NCBI GenBank assembly: GCA_025927955.1
Contig: JAICKK010000014.1
Coordinates: 1 to 35,828, forward strand
Reading direction: 5' to 3'
Length of the DNA stretch: 35,828 nt
DNA from: Nocardioidaceae bacterium
GTDB lineage: Bacteria; Actinomycetota; Actinomycetes; Propionibacteriales; Nocardioidaceae
Below are positions 1 to 11,058 of this stretch, one piece after another. A program made the position numbers and the translations under genes. The notes beneath the pieces were generated by a model, which was not told the DNA's origin, did not search any database, and worked only from the letters and a program-made list of their open reading frames with translations. Every line of letters begins with the position of its first letter. Position 1 is the first letter of the stretch.

Positions 1-166
1 CCTCGAGCCGCGCCTGCCCCCGGGCCAGGTCCACCAGCACCGACCGCACCTCACCGGCAGACATCGACCACACCGGCGCCTCGACCAGCCCGTCCAGCCG
101 GGCATGCAGACGCGTCGTGAAGTCCACGACCGGATGCCCGACCAGCGTGTCGACGGTGGTGCTCAT
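1..166 (-). CDS. DUF222 / HNH-endonuclease-type protein, N-terminal fragment (cut by window edge)
   Basis: The frame opens at an ATG at 166 and runs off the left edge, so only about 55 residues are visible. They begin MSTTVDTLVGHPVVDF and continue with a segment like LDGLVEAPVWSMSAGE, then LVDLARGQARLE. This is the usual N-terminus of the multicopy actinobacterial DUF222 (13E12-like) proteins, which usually carry an HNH nuclease domain at the far C-terminus. That catalytic part lies outside the window, so nuclease activity cannot be confirmed. The 5' flank (167-200) is relatively AT-rich and probably holds the promoter. These proteins are abundant in Nocardioides-type genomes, which supports the taxonomic guess. 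Confidence 0.72.
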   Translation of the reverse strand, partial: MSTTVDTLVGHPVVDFTTRLHARLDGLVEAPVWSMSAGEVRSVLVDLARGQARLE

Positions 167-334
167 GTAAGAGATTCTCCCACCCACCACCCCCACAAAC
201 GAGCACACGTTCGACACCTGTAAATGACCCACTCCCCGTCTGCTTCTGGGTCCTTCCCTCGAGTCGACGGTCCCAGACGGGTCACGTCGAGGACGGGGCG
301 GCACCGTCCTCTTGGCGGTGAGCCGCCGGGACGG

Positions 335-949
335 TCAGAGCACCGAGAATCCCGCCGGAAGGCCCTGTCGGCCGGTGGTAGCGAGAAGGAGTGGCCCGGC
401 GAGCCCGTCGGCGACCGCCAGCTCGGTGACCAGGCCCAACGCCTGGGCGGCAGCGGTCGGGGGAGCATCGGGCGGCACACCCAGCGCGATGGCGAGATCG
501 GCCGTGTGCACGGCAAGCTCGAACGTGCGGGTGGGCAGGTAGTCCGAGAGCCGCATGCCGCCCACGATCGTGGTGAGCCTCTCGGTGCCCGCCTGAGTGT
601 CGACGAGCGGGACCACCCGAGCTGCGATAACCGCCACGGCCCTTTCCGGGTCCGGTCCGAGGGCGGTCCCGGCGTCGCGTCCGCGTGCCGCGACCTCCTC
701 GCCGCGCGCTGCTGCCCGCGTTGCGCGGAAGTAGTCCGTGGCGGAGGCGACCTCGACGGCAGCGGCAGGACGGGCGAGGTAGGTCTCGACCGTCAGAAGA
801 GCGCGGCTGGTGTGGCCGACCAAGGCCCGGACGTCCCACTCTCCGAGTGCCGGCCGCTCCCAGCGGTCGCCGACGAGGGCCGCCGTGCGTGTGAACCAGT
901 CCGCGGCGTCGGCGAACGCCCGACGCGAGTCGTCCCACGAGAAGGCCAT
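335..949 (-). CDS. Mycothiol-dependent maleylpyruvate isomerase-like / DinB-fold protein
   Basis: This 204-residue protein starts at the ATG at 949 (MAFSWDDSRRAFADAADW). It matches the DinB-like four-helix metalloenzyme family annotated as maleylpyruvate isomerase family, mycothiol-dependent. The likely metal ligands are the His of LVGHTSRAL near residue 45 and the Glu and His of FELAVHTADLAIALG near residues 143-147. Those three positions bind a divalent metal in this family. Members typically use mycothiol as cofactor or conjugation partner in the cytoplasm. The actual substrate is unknown for most paralogues, and no aromatic-degradation genes are nearby to suggest maleylpyruvate. The gene is followed on the left by the DUF222 fragment and preceded by the glycosyltransferase on the same strand. 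Confidence 0.82.
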   Translation of the reverse strand: MAFSWDDSRRAFADAADWFTRTAALVGDRWERPALGEWDVRALVGHTSRALLTVETYLARPAAAVEVASATDYFRATRAAARGEEVAARGRDAGTALGPDPERAVAVIAARVVPLVDTQAGTERLTTIVGGMRLSDYLPTRTFELAVHTADLAIALGVPPDAPPTAAAQALGLVTELAVADGLAGPLLLATTGRQGLPAGFSVL

Positions 950-1006
950 GCAGTCGAGGCTAGGCCGACGCTGGGACCGGCACCATCAGCCCGCGGAGCC
1001 GGATCG

Positions 1007-2593
1007 TCAGTCGAAGTGCCGGATCCACGGCCATTGCTGCGCCCAGCTGCCCCGCAAGGTCCGGCAGACCCTCACCTGCTGTCCCTCCTCGTCGTTGTCG
1101 ACTCGCGCCGGGTTGCGGATCACCGCGACCACGCGGCACCGCCGGAAGACGTGGCTCGCCCACGCTGCATCGTTGCCGACGAGCACGGCGGCGTCGGTCC
1201 CTGCCGGTGGCGGGCCCCAGAACCAGAAGCCGTCGTGGCCGCTGTAGACCTGGTTCGCTCGGAAGTGACCGAGGACGGTCAGTGCTGCCGCTTCGCCGTA
1301 GTTGCTGGTCAGGACCACGGCGCGGCTCCGTGCGTCGACGGGCATGCCGGCCCAGACCTGTTGGACGGTGTCGACGTAGGACGGCCAGCCGACCGTCTCG
1401 CCCAGGTCCGGGTTGAGCGCCATGGGCACGCTGCTGCGCAGGCCGGCCTCCGGCTGGACAGGCAGACCCACCCATGCGTTGAACGCGGCGGAGACGGCGA
1501 TCGCCGTCGCCAAGGTCCACCGGCGCGCCGAACGGTGTCCACGAGCCGTCCACGCCGCCACGGGCAGGGCGCCGGCGGCGAGCAGCGCAGGGTACATGCT
1601 GGCCAGGTAGTACGCCTTCCCGTCCCCGAGCAGGTAGAGCACCGCCAGCGCAAGGTAGGCCACCGCGAGGAGCCGGAACCTCCTCAGCGCCGGCTCGCTC
1701 AGCAGGCTCACCAGGCCGGCGACCCACACCGGAACCAGCAGGATCCCGACCATCACCAGCTGGAAGGGGGCGAACCCCGCCCTGCCCAGCTCAGCGGAGC
1801 CGGCGATGTTCCCGGCGACGGTGACCTGTGGCCAGCCGTGCGCGGCCTGCCACCACAGGTAGGGAGCGGCCAGAGCGGCTGCGGACACCGCGCCCAGGGC
1901 GGTCCAGGCCGAGCGGAGGGGCCACCGCGGACCCACGGCCGCCATCGAGCCCGTGAGCACGGCGGCCACCAGCCCCACCTGCGGCTTCGCCTCGAAGGCG
2001 AATCCCGTCATCCCACCAGCGGCAGCCAGCCACCTTGCGTCATGCCGCGCGAAGGCCCGGACCACCAGCCAGCAGACGACCGTCGTCGACAGCACGTCGA
2101 AGGTCGTGGTGGTCACGAAGTGTCCGGTAGCGACCACGATCAGCGAGACCGCACAGCACCATGCGCTGATGACCTGCGCCCGACGCGTGCCGCCGAGCTC
2201 GCGACAGACCGCCGCGGCCGTCATCACGGTGGCCACCGAGGCCAGCGCTCCGGGAAGCCTGAGCCAGATCAGCGACCCGGGGAAGAGCCGGGTGAGGCCC
2301 GCGCACAGCAGCGGCACCAGCGGCGGCTGGTCCGGATAGCCCCACGCGGGATGGCTGCCGGCCACGATGAAGTACATCTCGTCGCGGTGGAACCCGTATC
2401 GACCACTGGTCGCGACCAGGATCGCCAACAACGTCGCGGCCGGGAGCAGGACCCACCGGCTGCCGGGGTGGCGCCGGGGCCAGCGGGGCGTCACCGCGCC
2501 CGCCCGCGTCAGGGGATCCCGTCGCCGCGGTGACGTCGACCGCGTCCACACCGGCCTTCCTCCTGGGATGCCCGAGGTCGACTTCGCCAGCAT
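1007..2593 (-). CDS. GT39/ArnT-type membrane glycosyltransferase
   Basis: This is a polytopic membrane protein of about 528 residues. After a basic N-terminus come a hydrophobic helix (WVLLPAATLLAILVA) and the luminal motif HRDEMYF, then a series of hydrophobic segments to about residue 370 and a soluble C-terminal part. The acidic pair Asp71-Glu72 right after the first membrane helix is the hallmark of the PMT/ArnT (GT-C, GT39-like) family, which transfers sugars from polyprenyl-phosphate donors outside the membrane. The acceptor is unknown. The ATG at 2593 was chosen because GAGGG sits about 9 nt upstream. A GTG at 2494 (495 residues) is a good alternative because it begins close to the first helix. 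The open frame extends to 2767, but that would overlap the divergent methyltransferase. Confidence 0.8.
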   Translation of the reverse strand: MLAKSTSGIPGGRPVWTRSTSPRRRDPLTRAGAVTPRWPRRHPGSRWVLLPAATLLAILVATSGRYGFHRDEMYFIVAGSHPAWGYPDQPPLVPLLCAGLTRLFPGSLIWLRLPGALASVATVMTAAAVCRELGGTRRAQVISAWCCAVSLIVVATGHFVTTTTFDVLSTTVVCWLVVRAFARHDARWLAAAGGMTGFAFEAKPQVGLVAAVLTGSMAAVGPRWPLRSAWTALGAVSAAALAAPYLWWQAAHGWPQVTVAGNIAGSAELGRAGFAPFQLVMVGILLVPVWVAGLVSLLSEPALRRFRLLAVAYLALAVLYLLGDGKAYYLASMYPALLAAGALPVAAWTARGHRSARRWTLATAIAVSAAFNAWVGLPVQPEAGLRSSVPMALNPDLGETVGWPSYVDTVQQVWAGMPVDARSRAVVLTSNYGEAAALTVLGHFRANQVYSGHDGFWFWGPPPAGTDAAVLVGNDAAWASHVFRRCRVVAVIRNPARVDNDEEGQQVRVCRTLRGSWAQQWPWIRHFD

Positions 2594-2735
2594 GCTGCAC
2601 GCCCTCACGGTGCGCGCCGTACTCGACCATCTTGCCTCCACACGGTCCCGGCGACGACCGGGTTCAACCGGAGCGCCGGCGCCGGAGGTCGATAACCGGT
2701 GGAGGAGTGGGCCGCCGGCTGACAGGCTGCCCGTC

Positions 2736-3509
2736 ATGCGCCAAGAAGACATCTGGGACGTGGACACGGCCCTGGCCTACGACACCCCGGGCACCGGCAT
2801 GTTCGCCCCGGAGGTGCTCGGGCCGACCGTCGACCGGCTGGCCGAGCTCGCCGACCGAGGCCGGGTGCTCGAGCTCGCGATCGGGACCGGCCGCGTGGCC
2901 GTTCCCCTGTCCGAGCGCGGTGTGTCGGTCGCAGGGATCGAGCTGTCCGCACCGATGGTCGACCAGCTGCGCACCAAGGCCGACGAGGCGGCGATCCCTG
3001 TCGTCCTCGGAGACATGGCCACCGCGCGCGCCCCGGGGGAGTTCACCCTCGTCTACCTCGTCTTCAACACGATCTCCAACCTGCTCACGCAGGCAGAGCA
3101 GGTCAACTGCTTCCGCAACGCCGCCCGACACCTTCTGCCCCGTGGCAGGTTCGTGGTCGAGCTGTGGGTGCCCGAGCTGCGCCGGCTGCCACCCGGCCAG
3201 CAGGCCACGGTCTGGCAGTGCGAGTCCGGCTACATCGGCCTGGACACCTACGACATCCTCCGGCAGCGCGTTGTCTCGCACCACTTCCGGTTCGGTGAGG
3301 GCAGGCAGGCGCAGGTCTCCCGCAGCCCGCACCGGTACATCTGGCCCAGCGAGCTCGACCTCATGGCCAGGCTGGCCGGGTTCGAGCTCGAGACCCGGCA
3401 CGCGGACTGGGCGGGCGCAGAGTTCACGGCGGACTCCACGTCCCACGTCTCGGTGTACCGCCTGCCGGTCGAGCCAGGAGCCGCGGGGCCGGTCCTCCAC
3501 GGCGGGTGA
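2736..3509 (+). CDS. Class I SAM-dependent methyltransferase
   Basis: This 257-residue protein begins MRQEDIWDVDTALAYDTPG. SAM-binding motif I is VLELAIGTGRVAVPL (about residues 44-58). It is followed by the acidic end of beta-2 (GIELSAPM) and motif II-like LVYLVFNTISNLL, giving a Rossmann-fold type 11/25 methyltransferase. The C-terminal half (SPHRYIWPSELDLMARLAGF) resembles small-molecule or natural-product methyltransferases, in which this part forms the lid. The substrate is unknown. The ATG at 2736 fits the domain start. The frame remains open upstream to 2367, but that part would overlap the divergent glycosyltransferase and has no family similarity I recognise. The two genes are divergent, about 140 bp apart. 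Confidence 0.85.
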   Translation: MRQEDIWDVDTALAYDTPGTGMFAPEVLGPTVDRLAELADRGRVLELAIGTGRVAVPLSERGVSVAGIELSAPMVDQLRTKADEAAIPVVLGDMATARAPGEFTLVYLVFNTISNLLTQAEQVNCFRNAARHLLPRGRFVVELWVPELRRLPPGQQATVWQCESGYIGLDTYDILRQRVVSHHFRFGEGRQAQVSRSPHRYIWPSELDLMARLAGFELETRHADWAGAEFTADSTSHVSVYRLPVEPGAAGPVLHGG

Positions 3510-3864
3510 GCGTGGCCTCCACACGCGCGCCCAGCGGGCGGGCCCCCGTTGCGGCGCAGTGAGTGCCGGCGGTCGAGCTCTCCCAGGATGTCCCTGTCCC
3601 CGCGCGGCCGGCGTACGACTGAGGCAGGAGCCGACGCGGCGGCCCTGGGTCGACGGAGGGCAGGCAGGCCCGTACCCGGTGGCCGCCTCCAGGTCGCCGG
3701 CGCCTGCTGCCACATCGGCACGCCGCGCGGGCTCGGTCCGGTGTCGGCAACGGCCCCGAGGCTCTCGCCGACCGACAGGTCGGCGGCCATGTCCTCTGCG
3801 ATCGCGCACCAGCCCGGACGCGCCTGACGACTCTCGAGACCGTCCGAAGCCGTCCGGTCCGCGG
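3510..3864. other. Intergenic stretch without a recognisable gene
   Basis: These 355 bp separate the methyltransferase stop from the uidA stop; both genes end facing this gap. Frames on both strands stay open (for example minus 3790 and plus 3549), but their translations are rich in Arg/Pro/Ala and resemble no family I know. There is no ribosome-binding site of note and no clear terminator. It is either non-coding or the remnant of a lost gene. Confidence 0.5.
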
Positions 3865-6834
<2,970 letters not shown>

Positions 6835-8074
6835 CCGAGGTTGGCCCGGCGACACTGCTCCTCGGGGATCCCGGTGGCCAGGGTGACCTTGACGCGCAGC
6901 CGCTCCTCGCCGGTCTCGGCGTCGTAGGTGCCGGCACCGCGCAGGTGGGTGGAGTGGGCGAGCGTGCCCCAGTGGACGTGCTCGAACCGGTCCCACTGCT
7001 TCACGAAGTAGTCGCGACAGTGGTAGCCGATTTCGAGGATCTCCGGGTGGCTGATGGAGACCTGGGTGATGTGCGGCGCGTAGAGGATCACCTCCCCGCC
7101 GTCCGCGACGACCGGCTCGAGCTTGTAGAACCCCTTCGCCCCGGTCCAGATGTCGTCGTACATCTGCGGTACGACGGAGATGACCCGCGACACCGGGGCG
7201 TCGAGGTAGTGCACGTGGGTGGCGGCGCACACCTCCGCGGCGCTGGACCAGGAGGCCACCGTGTCGCCGAACGAGATGGAGTGCAGGCCCAGGCTGCCGG
7301 CCTCGGCGACGACGCAGAAGGCGAGCTTCTCCGCCGGCACCAGGGAGGCACCCTCGTTGATGAGGGCACGGACCGGCGTGACCGACGTCGTGCCGATGAT
7401 CTCCGCGGACGTGATGAGTGCGCCGATCCAGTGCGAGACGTCGATGATGTCCTGGCCGGCGACGCCGGGGAAGAAGTACTTGTTCCCGCCGGAGATCCCG
7501 ACCACCTCGTGCGGCAGCACCGGACCGACCACCAGCGCGATGTCGTGCTCGACGACCGCCCTGTTGAGCATCACCGGCACCTCCATGGTGAGCCGGCCCT
7601 CGGACAGCTCCGCGAGGCGCGACGCCGGGATGGTGCCGAGGTCGGCGAAGGTCTCCGGGTCCCACCACTCGTGGTTGGTCACCCGCATGCCGGGGTAGGT
7701 CTCCTCGAGGTGCCCGACCTCGTAGCCGAGGTGCCGGGCCAGGGCCGCCTCGCTCATCGGCTGGTGCGTGCCCAGGGCGATGAGCGTGGTCATGGCCGAG
7801 ACCCTGCCGTGCAGCGCGGAGTGCACGGCGCGGACCAACATCGGCAGCGGGCAGGTGCGGGTGCCGTCGGGGACGATGATGCACACGCTCTTGCCGTCGA
7901 CGTCGGCCGCGGCCAGCTGCTCGGCGATGAAGCCCGTGACCTGCTCCGTGGAGAGCACGGTGTGCGGGTCGCCGATGCGGGCCGCTCGCCTGGCAGCGTC
8001 GGCCGGCGCCTCCTCGGTGGTGGTGGTCATGACACTCACTGTCTCCCCGCCCCTGGCGCCGTGCAAGGTGCGCG

Positions 8075-8090
8075 GGCAACAGGTGGCAAC
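8075..8090. promoter_or_regulatory. Candidate LacI operator, site B (LarA-like/uxaC divergent gap)
   Basis: GGCAACAGGTGGCAAC has two exact GGCAAC boxes starting 10 bp apart. It lies 45 bp from the LarA-like start and 39 bp before the uxaC start, in a position to control both directions. It matches site A in reverse orientation at 14 of 16 positions, and site C. No convincing -10 for uxaC could be seen around it. Confidence 0.68.
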
Positions 8091-8128
8091 TGGTGGACTG
8101 TGCCCCGTCCGGTGCCCACCATGGCGAC

Positions 8129-9532
8129 ATGACCTCTCTGCACCCCGACCGGCTGCTGCCCACCGACCCGGCCACCCGCGCGGTCGCCCGCCGCCTGTAC
8201 GCGGCCACCGCGGAGCTGCCGATCGTCTCGCCGCACGGCCACGTGCCGGCGCAGTGGCTGGCCGACGACATCCCCTTCGGCGACCCCACGTCGCTGCTGA
8301 TCTCGCCCGACCACTACGTGTGCCGCCTGCTGCACGCCCAAGGCGTGCCCCTCGCCGACCTCGGCGTCGGCGGCACGCCGCTGGACGCCGACGGCGCCCG
8401 GCGGGCGTGGCGGCTGTTCTGCGAGAGCTGGCCCTCGTTCCGGGGGACGGCCAGCCGGTTCTGGCTGGAGAGCGTCCTCGTCGACGTGCTCGGGGTGACC
8501 GAGCGTCCGTCCACGCGGACGGCCGACGCGTCGTACGACCGGATCGCCGCCGCCCTGGCGACCCCCGAGCTGCGTCCGAGGGCGCTGGCGGAGCGGTTCG
8601 GCATCTCCGTCCTGGCGACCACCGACGACCCGGTCGACGACCTGGAGCACCACCGGGTCCTGGGGGCGGATCCGACGTTCGCGACCCGGGTCGTGCCCAC
8701 GTTCCGGCCGGACCGGTACCTCGAGCCGTCACGACCCGACTTCCCCGAGCTGGTCAAGGCGCTCGGCGTCGCGGCCGACATCGACACCTCCACCTATGCC
8801 GGCTACATCGCCGCCCTGGAGGACCGCCGTCGCTTCTTCAAGGAGAACGGGGCGGTGTCGTCGGACCACAGCCACCTCGACGTGGTCACCCTGTCTCTCG
8901 AGGACGGCGAGGCGGCCCGCATCTACGCCGCCTCGCTGTCCGGTGCCGCGACCGAGGCCGAGACCACGGCGTTCCGGCGGCACATGCTCGTCGAGATGGC
9001 GAGGATGGCGACCGAGGACGGGCTGGTCATGACGTTGCACCCGGGTGTGCACCGCAACCACCACACGCCGACCTTCCACCGGTTCGGGCCGGACACCGGC
9101 CACGACATCCCCGTCCGGGTGGAGTTCACCCGTGCCCTCCAGCCGCTGCTGGAGCGGTTCGGCACCGCGGACGGCTTCCAGATGGTCCTGTTCACGGTGG
9201 ACGAGACGACCTTCTCCCGCGAGATCGCGCCGCTGGCCGGCTTCTACCCGAGCGTGTACGCCGGCGCGCCGTGGTGGTTCCTCGACGCTCCGGCGGCGGT
9301 CCGCCGCTATCGCGAGGCCGTCACCGAGACGGCCGGCTTCTACCGCACGTCGGGGTTCATCGACGACACCCGCGCGTACCTCTCCATCCCCGCCCGGCAT
9401 GACATGGCACGTCGGCTGGACGCCGGCTACCTCGCCGAGCTCGTCGCCGGGCACCAGCTCGACGAGGACGAGGCGCTCGAGACCGCGGTCGACCTCGTCA
9501 CCACGATCCCGCAGCGGACCTTCAAGCTGTGA
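8129..9532 (+). CDS. uxaC: Glucuronate isomerase
   Basis: This 467-residue member of the UxaC family (amidohydrolase-like TIM barrel) isomerises D-glucuronate to D-fructuronate, or D-galacturonate to D-tagaturonate, in the cytoplasm. Diagnostic stretches are the N-terminal His pair in LPIVSPHGHVP (about residues 28-38), the DETTFSREIAPLAGFYPS region, GAPWWFLDAP, and the ending of YLSIPARHDMARRLD and TIPQRTFKL. The ATG at 8129 begins MTSLHPDRLLP, the family's normal N-terminus. There is no Shine-Dalgarno; instead a 3-codon minicistron (ATG at 8121) ends in an ATGA overlap with this start. A GTG further upstream at 8093 is unlikely. The gene is translationally coupled (GTGA) to the dehydrogenase at 9529. 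With uidA next door, glucuronate is the probable substrate. Confidence 0.95.
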   Translation: MTSLHPDRLLPTDPATRAVARRLYAATAELPIVSPHGHVPAQWLADDIPFGDPTSLLISPDHYVCRLLHAQGVPLADLGVGGTPLDADGARRAWRLFCESWPSFRGTASRFWLESVLVDVLGVTERPSTRTADASYDRIAAALATPELRPRALAERFGISVLATTDDPVDDLEHHRVLGADPTFATRVVPTFRPDRYLEPSRPDFPELVKALGVAADIDTSTYAGYIAALEDRRRFFKENGAVSSDHSHLDVVTLSLEDGEAARIYAASLSGAATEAETTAFRRHMLVEMARMATEDGLVMTLHPGVHRNHHTPTFHRFGPDTGHDIPVRVEFTRALQPLLERFGTADGFQMVLFTVDETTFSREIAPLAGFYPSVYAGAPWWFLDAPAAVRRYREAVTETAGFYRTSGFIDDTRAYLSIPARHDMARRLDAGYLAELVAGHQLDEDEALETAVDLVTTIPQRTFKL

Positions 9533-10938
9533 GCCCCGAGCGCACCGGGCGCACCGTGCCGCGGAGGCTCTCCCGCACCGTGGACGGCCGCGCGGCCGCG
9601 CCGGTGCGCATCGTGCACCTCGGTCTCGGCAACTTCTTCCGTGCGCATGCGGCCTGGTACACCGACCGTGCACCCGACGCGCGCGAGTGGGGGATCGCCG
9701 CCTTCACGGGCCGGTCGCCCGCCACGGCCGTCGCGCTCGCGGAGCAGGACGGTCTCTACACCCTGCTGGTCCGAGCCCCCGACGGTCCCATGCCAGAGGT
9801 GGTGAGCAGCCTCTCGGCGGTCCACGCGGCGCACGACCTGGACGCGCTGCGCTCCTACCTCGCTCGCCCCGAGGTCGCCGTGGTCACGCTCACCGTCACC
9901 GAGGCCGGCTACCGTCGCGACGACACCGGGGCCCTCGACGTGTCGGCGAGCGACGTCGCGTCCGACATCGAGGCGCTGCGGGCGGACCCCTCCGGTGGCG
10001 AGGTCACCACCGTCCCCGGGAAGCTGGTCGCGGGCCTCCTCGCCCGGCGCGCTGCCGGCGCCGGGCCCATCTCGGTGGTCCCCAACGACAACGTCCCCGA
10101 CAACGGCGCGATGGTCGCCAGGGTCGTCACCGACCTCGCCTCGTCGGTGGACCCGGCGCTGCCTGCGTGGGTCGAGGACCACGTCTCGTGGGTCACCACG
10201 ATGGTCGACCGGATCACTCCCAGGACCACCGACGACGACCGCGCGCTGGTGCTCGCCCGCACCGGGGTCGATGACCCGCAGACGGTCCCGACGGAGCCGT
10301 TCAGCGAGTGGGTCCTCGCCGGGGACTTCGGCGGTGGCCGGCCGGCCTGGGACGTCGCCGGGGCCCGGGTCGTCGACGACGTCCGCCCCTTCGAGCAGCG
10401 GAAGCTGTGGCTCCTCAACGGGTCCCACTCCCTCATGGCCTACGCGGGCTCTGTCCTCGGGCACGAGAGCGTCGCCGACGCGGTCGCCGACCCCCGGGTC
10501 CGGGCGTGGGTCGAGCAGTGGTGGGACGCGGCGGGACGACACGTCCCGCTCCCGGCCGACGACGTGTCGGCCTACCGTGACGCGCTGCTAGAGCGGTTCT
10601 CCAACCGGAGCATCCGGCACCTCCTCGCCCAGATCGCCGCTGACGGCTCGCAGAAGATCCCGATCCGCGCCGTACCCGTGATCGAGGCCGGTCTGGCCGA
10701 CGGTCGTGTGGACCCCGGGGCGACGAGGCTGGTGGCCGCCTGGGTCGTCCACCTGCGCGGCTACGGCGCACCGGTCACGGACGCCCGCGCCGACGAGGTC
10801 TCGCACCTCGCCGACGGGAGCGTCGCCGAGGCGGTGGCCCGGACCCTCGAGTGGCTGGGCATGGGCTCGGCCGACGTGCGCCCGACCGTCGAGGAGCAGG
10901 TGCACGAGCTCGAGCGCCTCGGCCGGCCCGTCACCTGA
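9529..10938 (+). CDS. uxuB: Fructuronate reductase / mannitol dehydrogenase family (likely D-fructuronate to D-mannonate)
   Basis: This 469-residue protein belongs to the polyol-specific long-chain dehydrogenase family (UxuB, MtlD-like). The Rossmann part opens with VRIVHLGLGNFFRAHAAWY (about residues 26-44). The catalytic motif K-x4-N-x2-H is present as Lys292, Asn297 and His300 in RKLWLLNGSHS. SVVPNDNVPDNG is also typical of the family. Its start GTG overlaps the uxaC stop by 4 nt, so the two enzymes are co-translated. That supports reduction of D-fructuronate with NADH to D-mannonate. Mannitol or another keto-acid substrate cannot be excluded by sequence alone. No mannonate dehydratase follows, so the fate of mannonate is open; see the LarA-like protein. 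Confidence 0.86.
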   Translation: MSPERTGRTVPRRLSRTVDGRAAAPVRIVHLGLGNFFRAHAAWYTDRAPDAREWGIAAFTGRSPATAVALAEQDGLYTLLVRAPDGPMPEVVSSLSAVHAAHDLDALRSYLARPEVAVVTLTVTEAGYRRDDTGALDVSASDVASDIEALRADPSGGEVTTVPGKLVAGLLARRAAGAGPISVVPNDNVPDNGAMVARVVTDLASSVDPALPAWVEDHVSWVTTMVDRITPRTTDDDRALVLARTGVDDPQTVPTEPFSEWVLAGDFGGGRPAWDVAGARVVDDVRPFEQRKLWLLNGSHSLMAYAGSVLGHESVADAVADPRVRAWVEQWWDAAGRHVPLPADDVSAYRDALLERFSNRSIRHLLAQIAADGSQKIPIRAVPVIEAGLADGRVDPGATRLVAAWVVHLRGYGAPVTDARADEVSHLADGSVAEAVARTLEWLGMGSADVRPTVEEQVHELERLGRPVT

Positions 10939-10962
10939 CCGCCGTGCCGCGCCGGTGACCCC

Positions 10963-10978
10963 GGCAACAAGCGGCAAC
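10963..10978. promoter_or_regulatory. Candidate LacI operator, site C (upstream of symporter gene)
   Basis: GGCAACAAGCGGCAAC again has two exact GGCAAC boxes 10 bp apart. Just after it, GTTGTC at 10981 adds an inverted box, so CAACACGTTG forms a short palindrome typical of LacI operators. The site is 80 bp before the symporter ATG and abuts a putative -35 (TTGTCG at 10982). It puts the transporter in the same regulon. Confidence 0.66.
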
Positions 10979-10981
10979 ACG

Positions 10982-11011
10982 TTGTCGCGCTGCCGGCCCG
11001 GACCGTGTACT
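10982..11011 (+). promoter_or_regulatory. Putative promoter of the symporter gene
   Basis: TTGTCG (10982-10987), an 18-bp spacer and TGTACT (11006-11011) each match 4 of 6 consensus bases. Transcription would start near 11018, giving a leader of about 40 nt that includes the AAAGGAGA ribosome-binding site. The -35 touches operator site C, so repressor binding should block it. Confidence 0.35.
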
Positions 11012-11058
11012 TGAGCTACCCCATCCCCGCAGAAATGCGTTGTCCCAAAGGAGATTCG

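Noticed and set aside
224-2533. A 769-codon open frame on the plus strand.
   Set aside because: It lies antisense to the DinB-like and GT39-type genes. Its translation is Arg/Gly/His-rich with no domain, a usual shadow in high-GC DNA.
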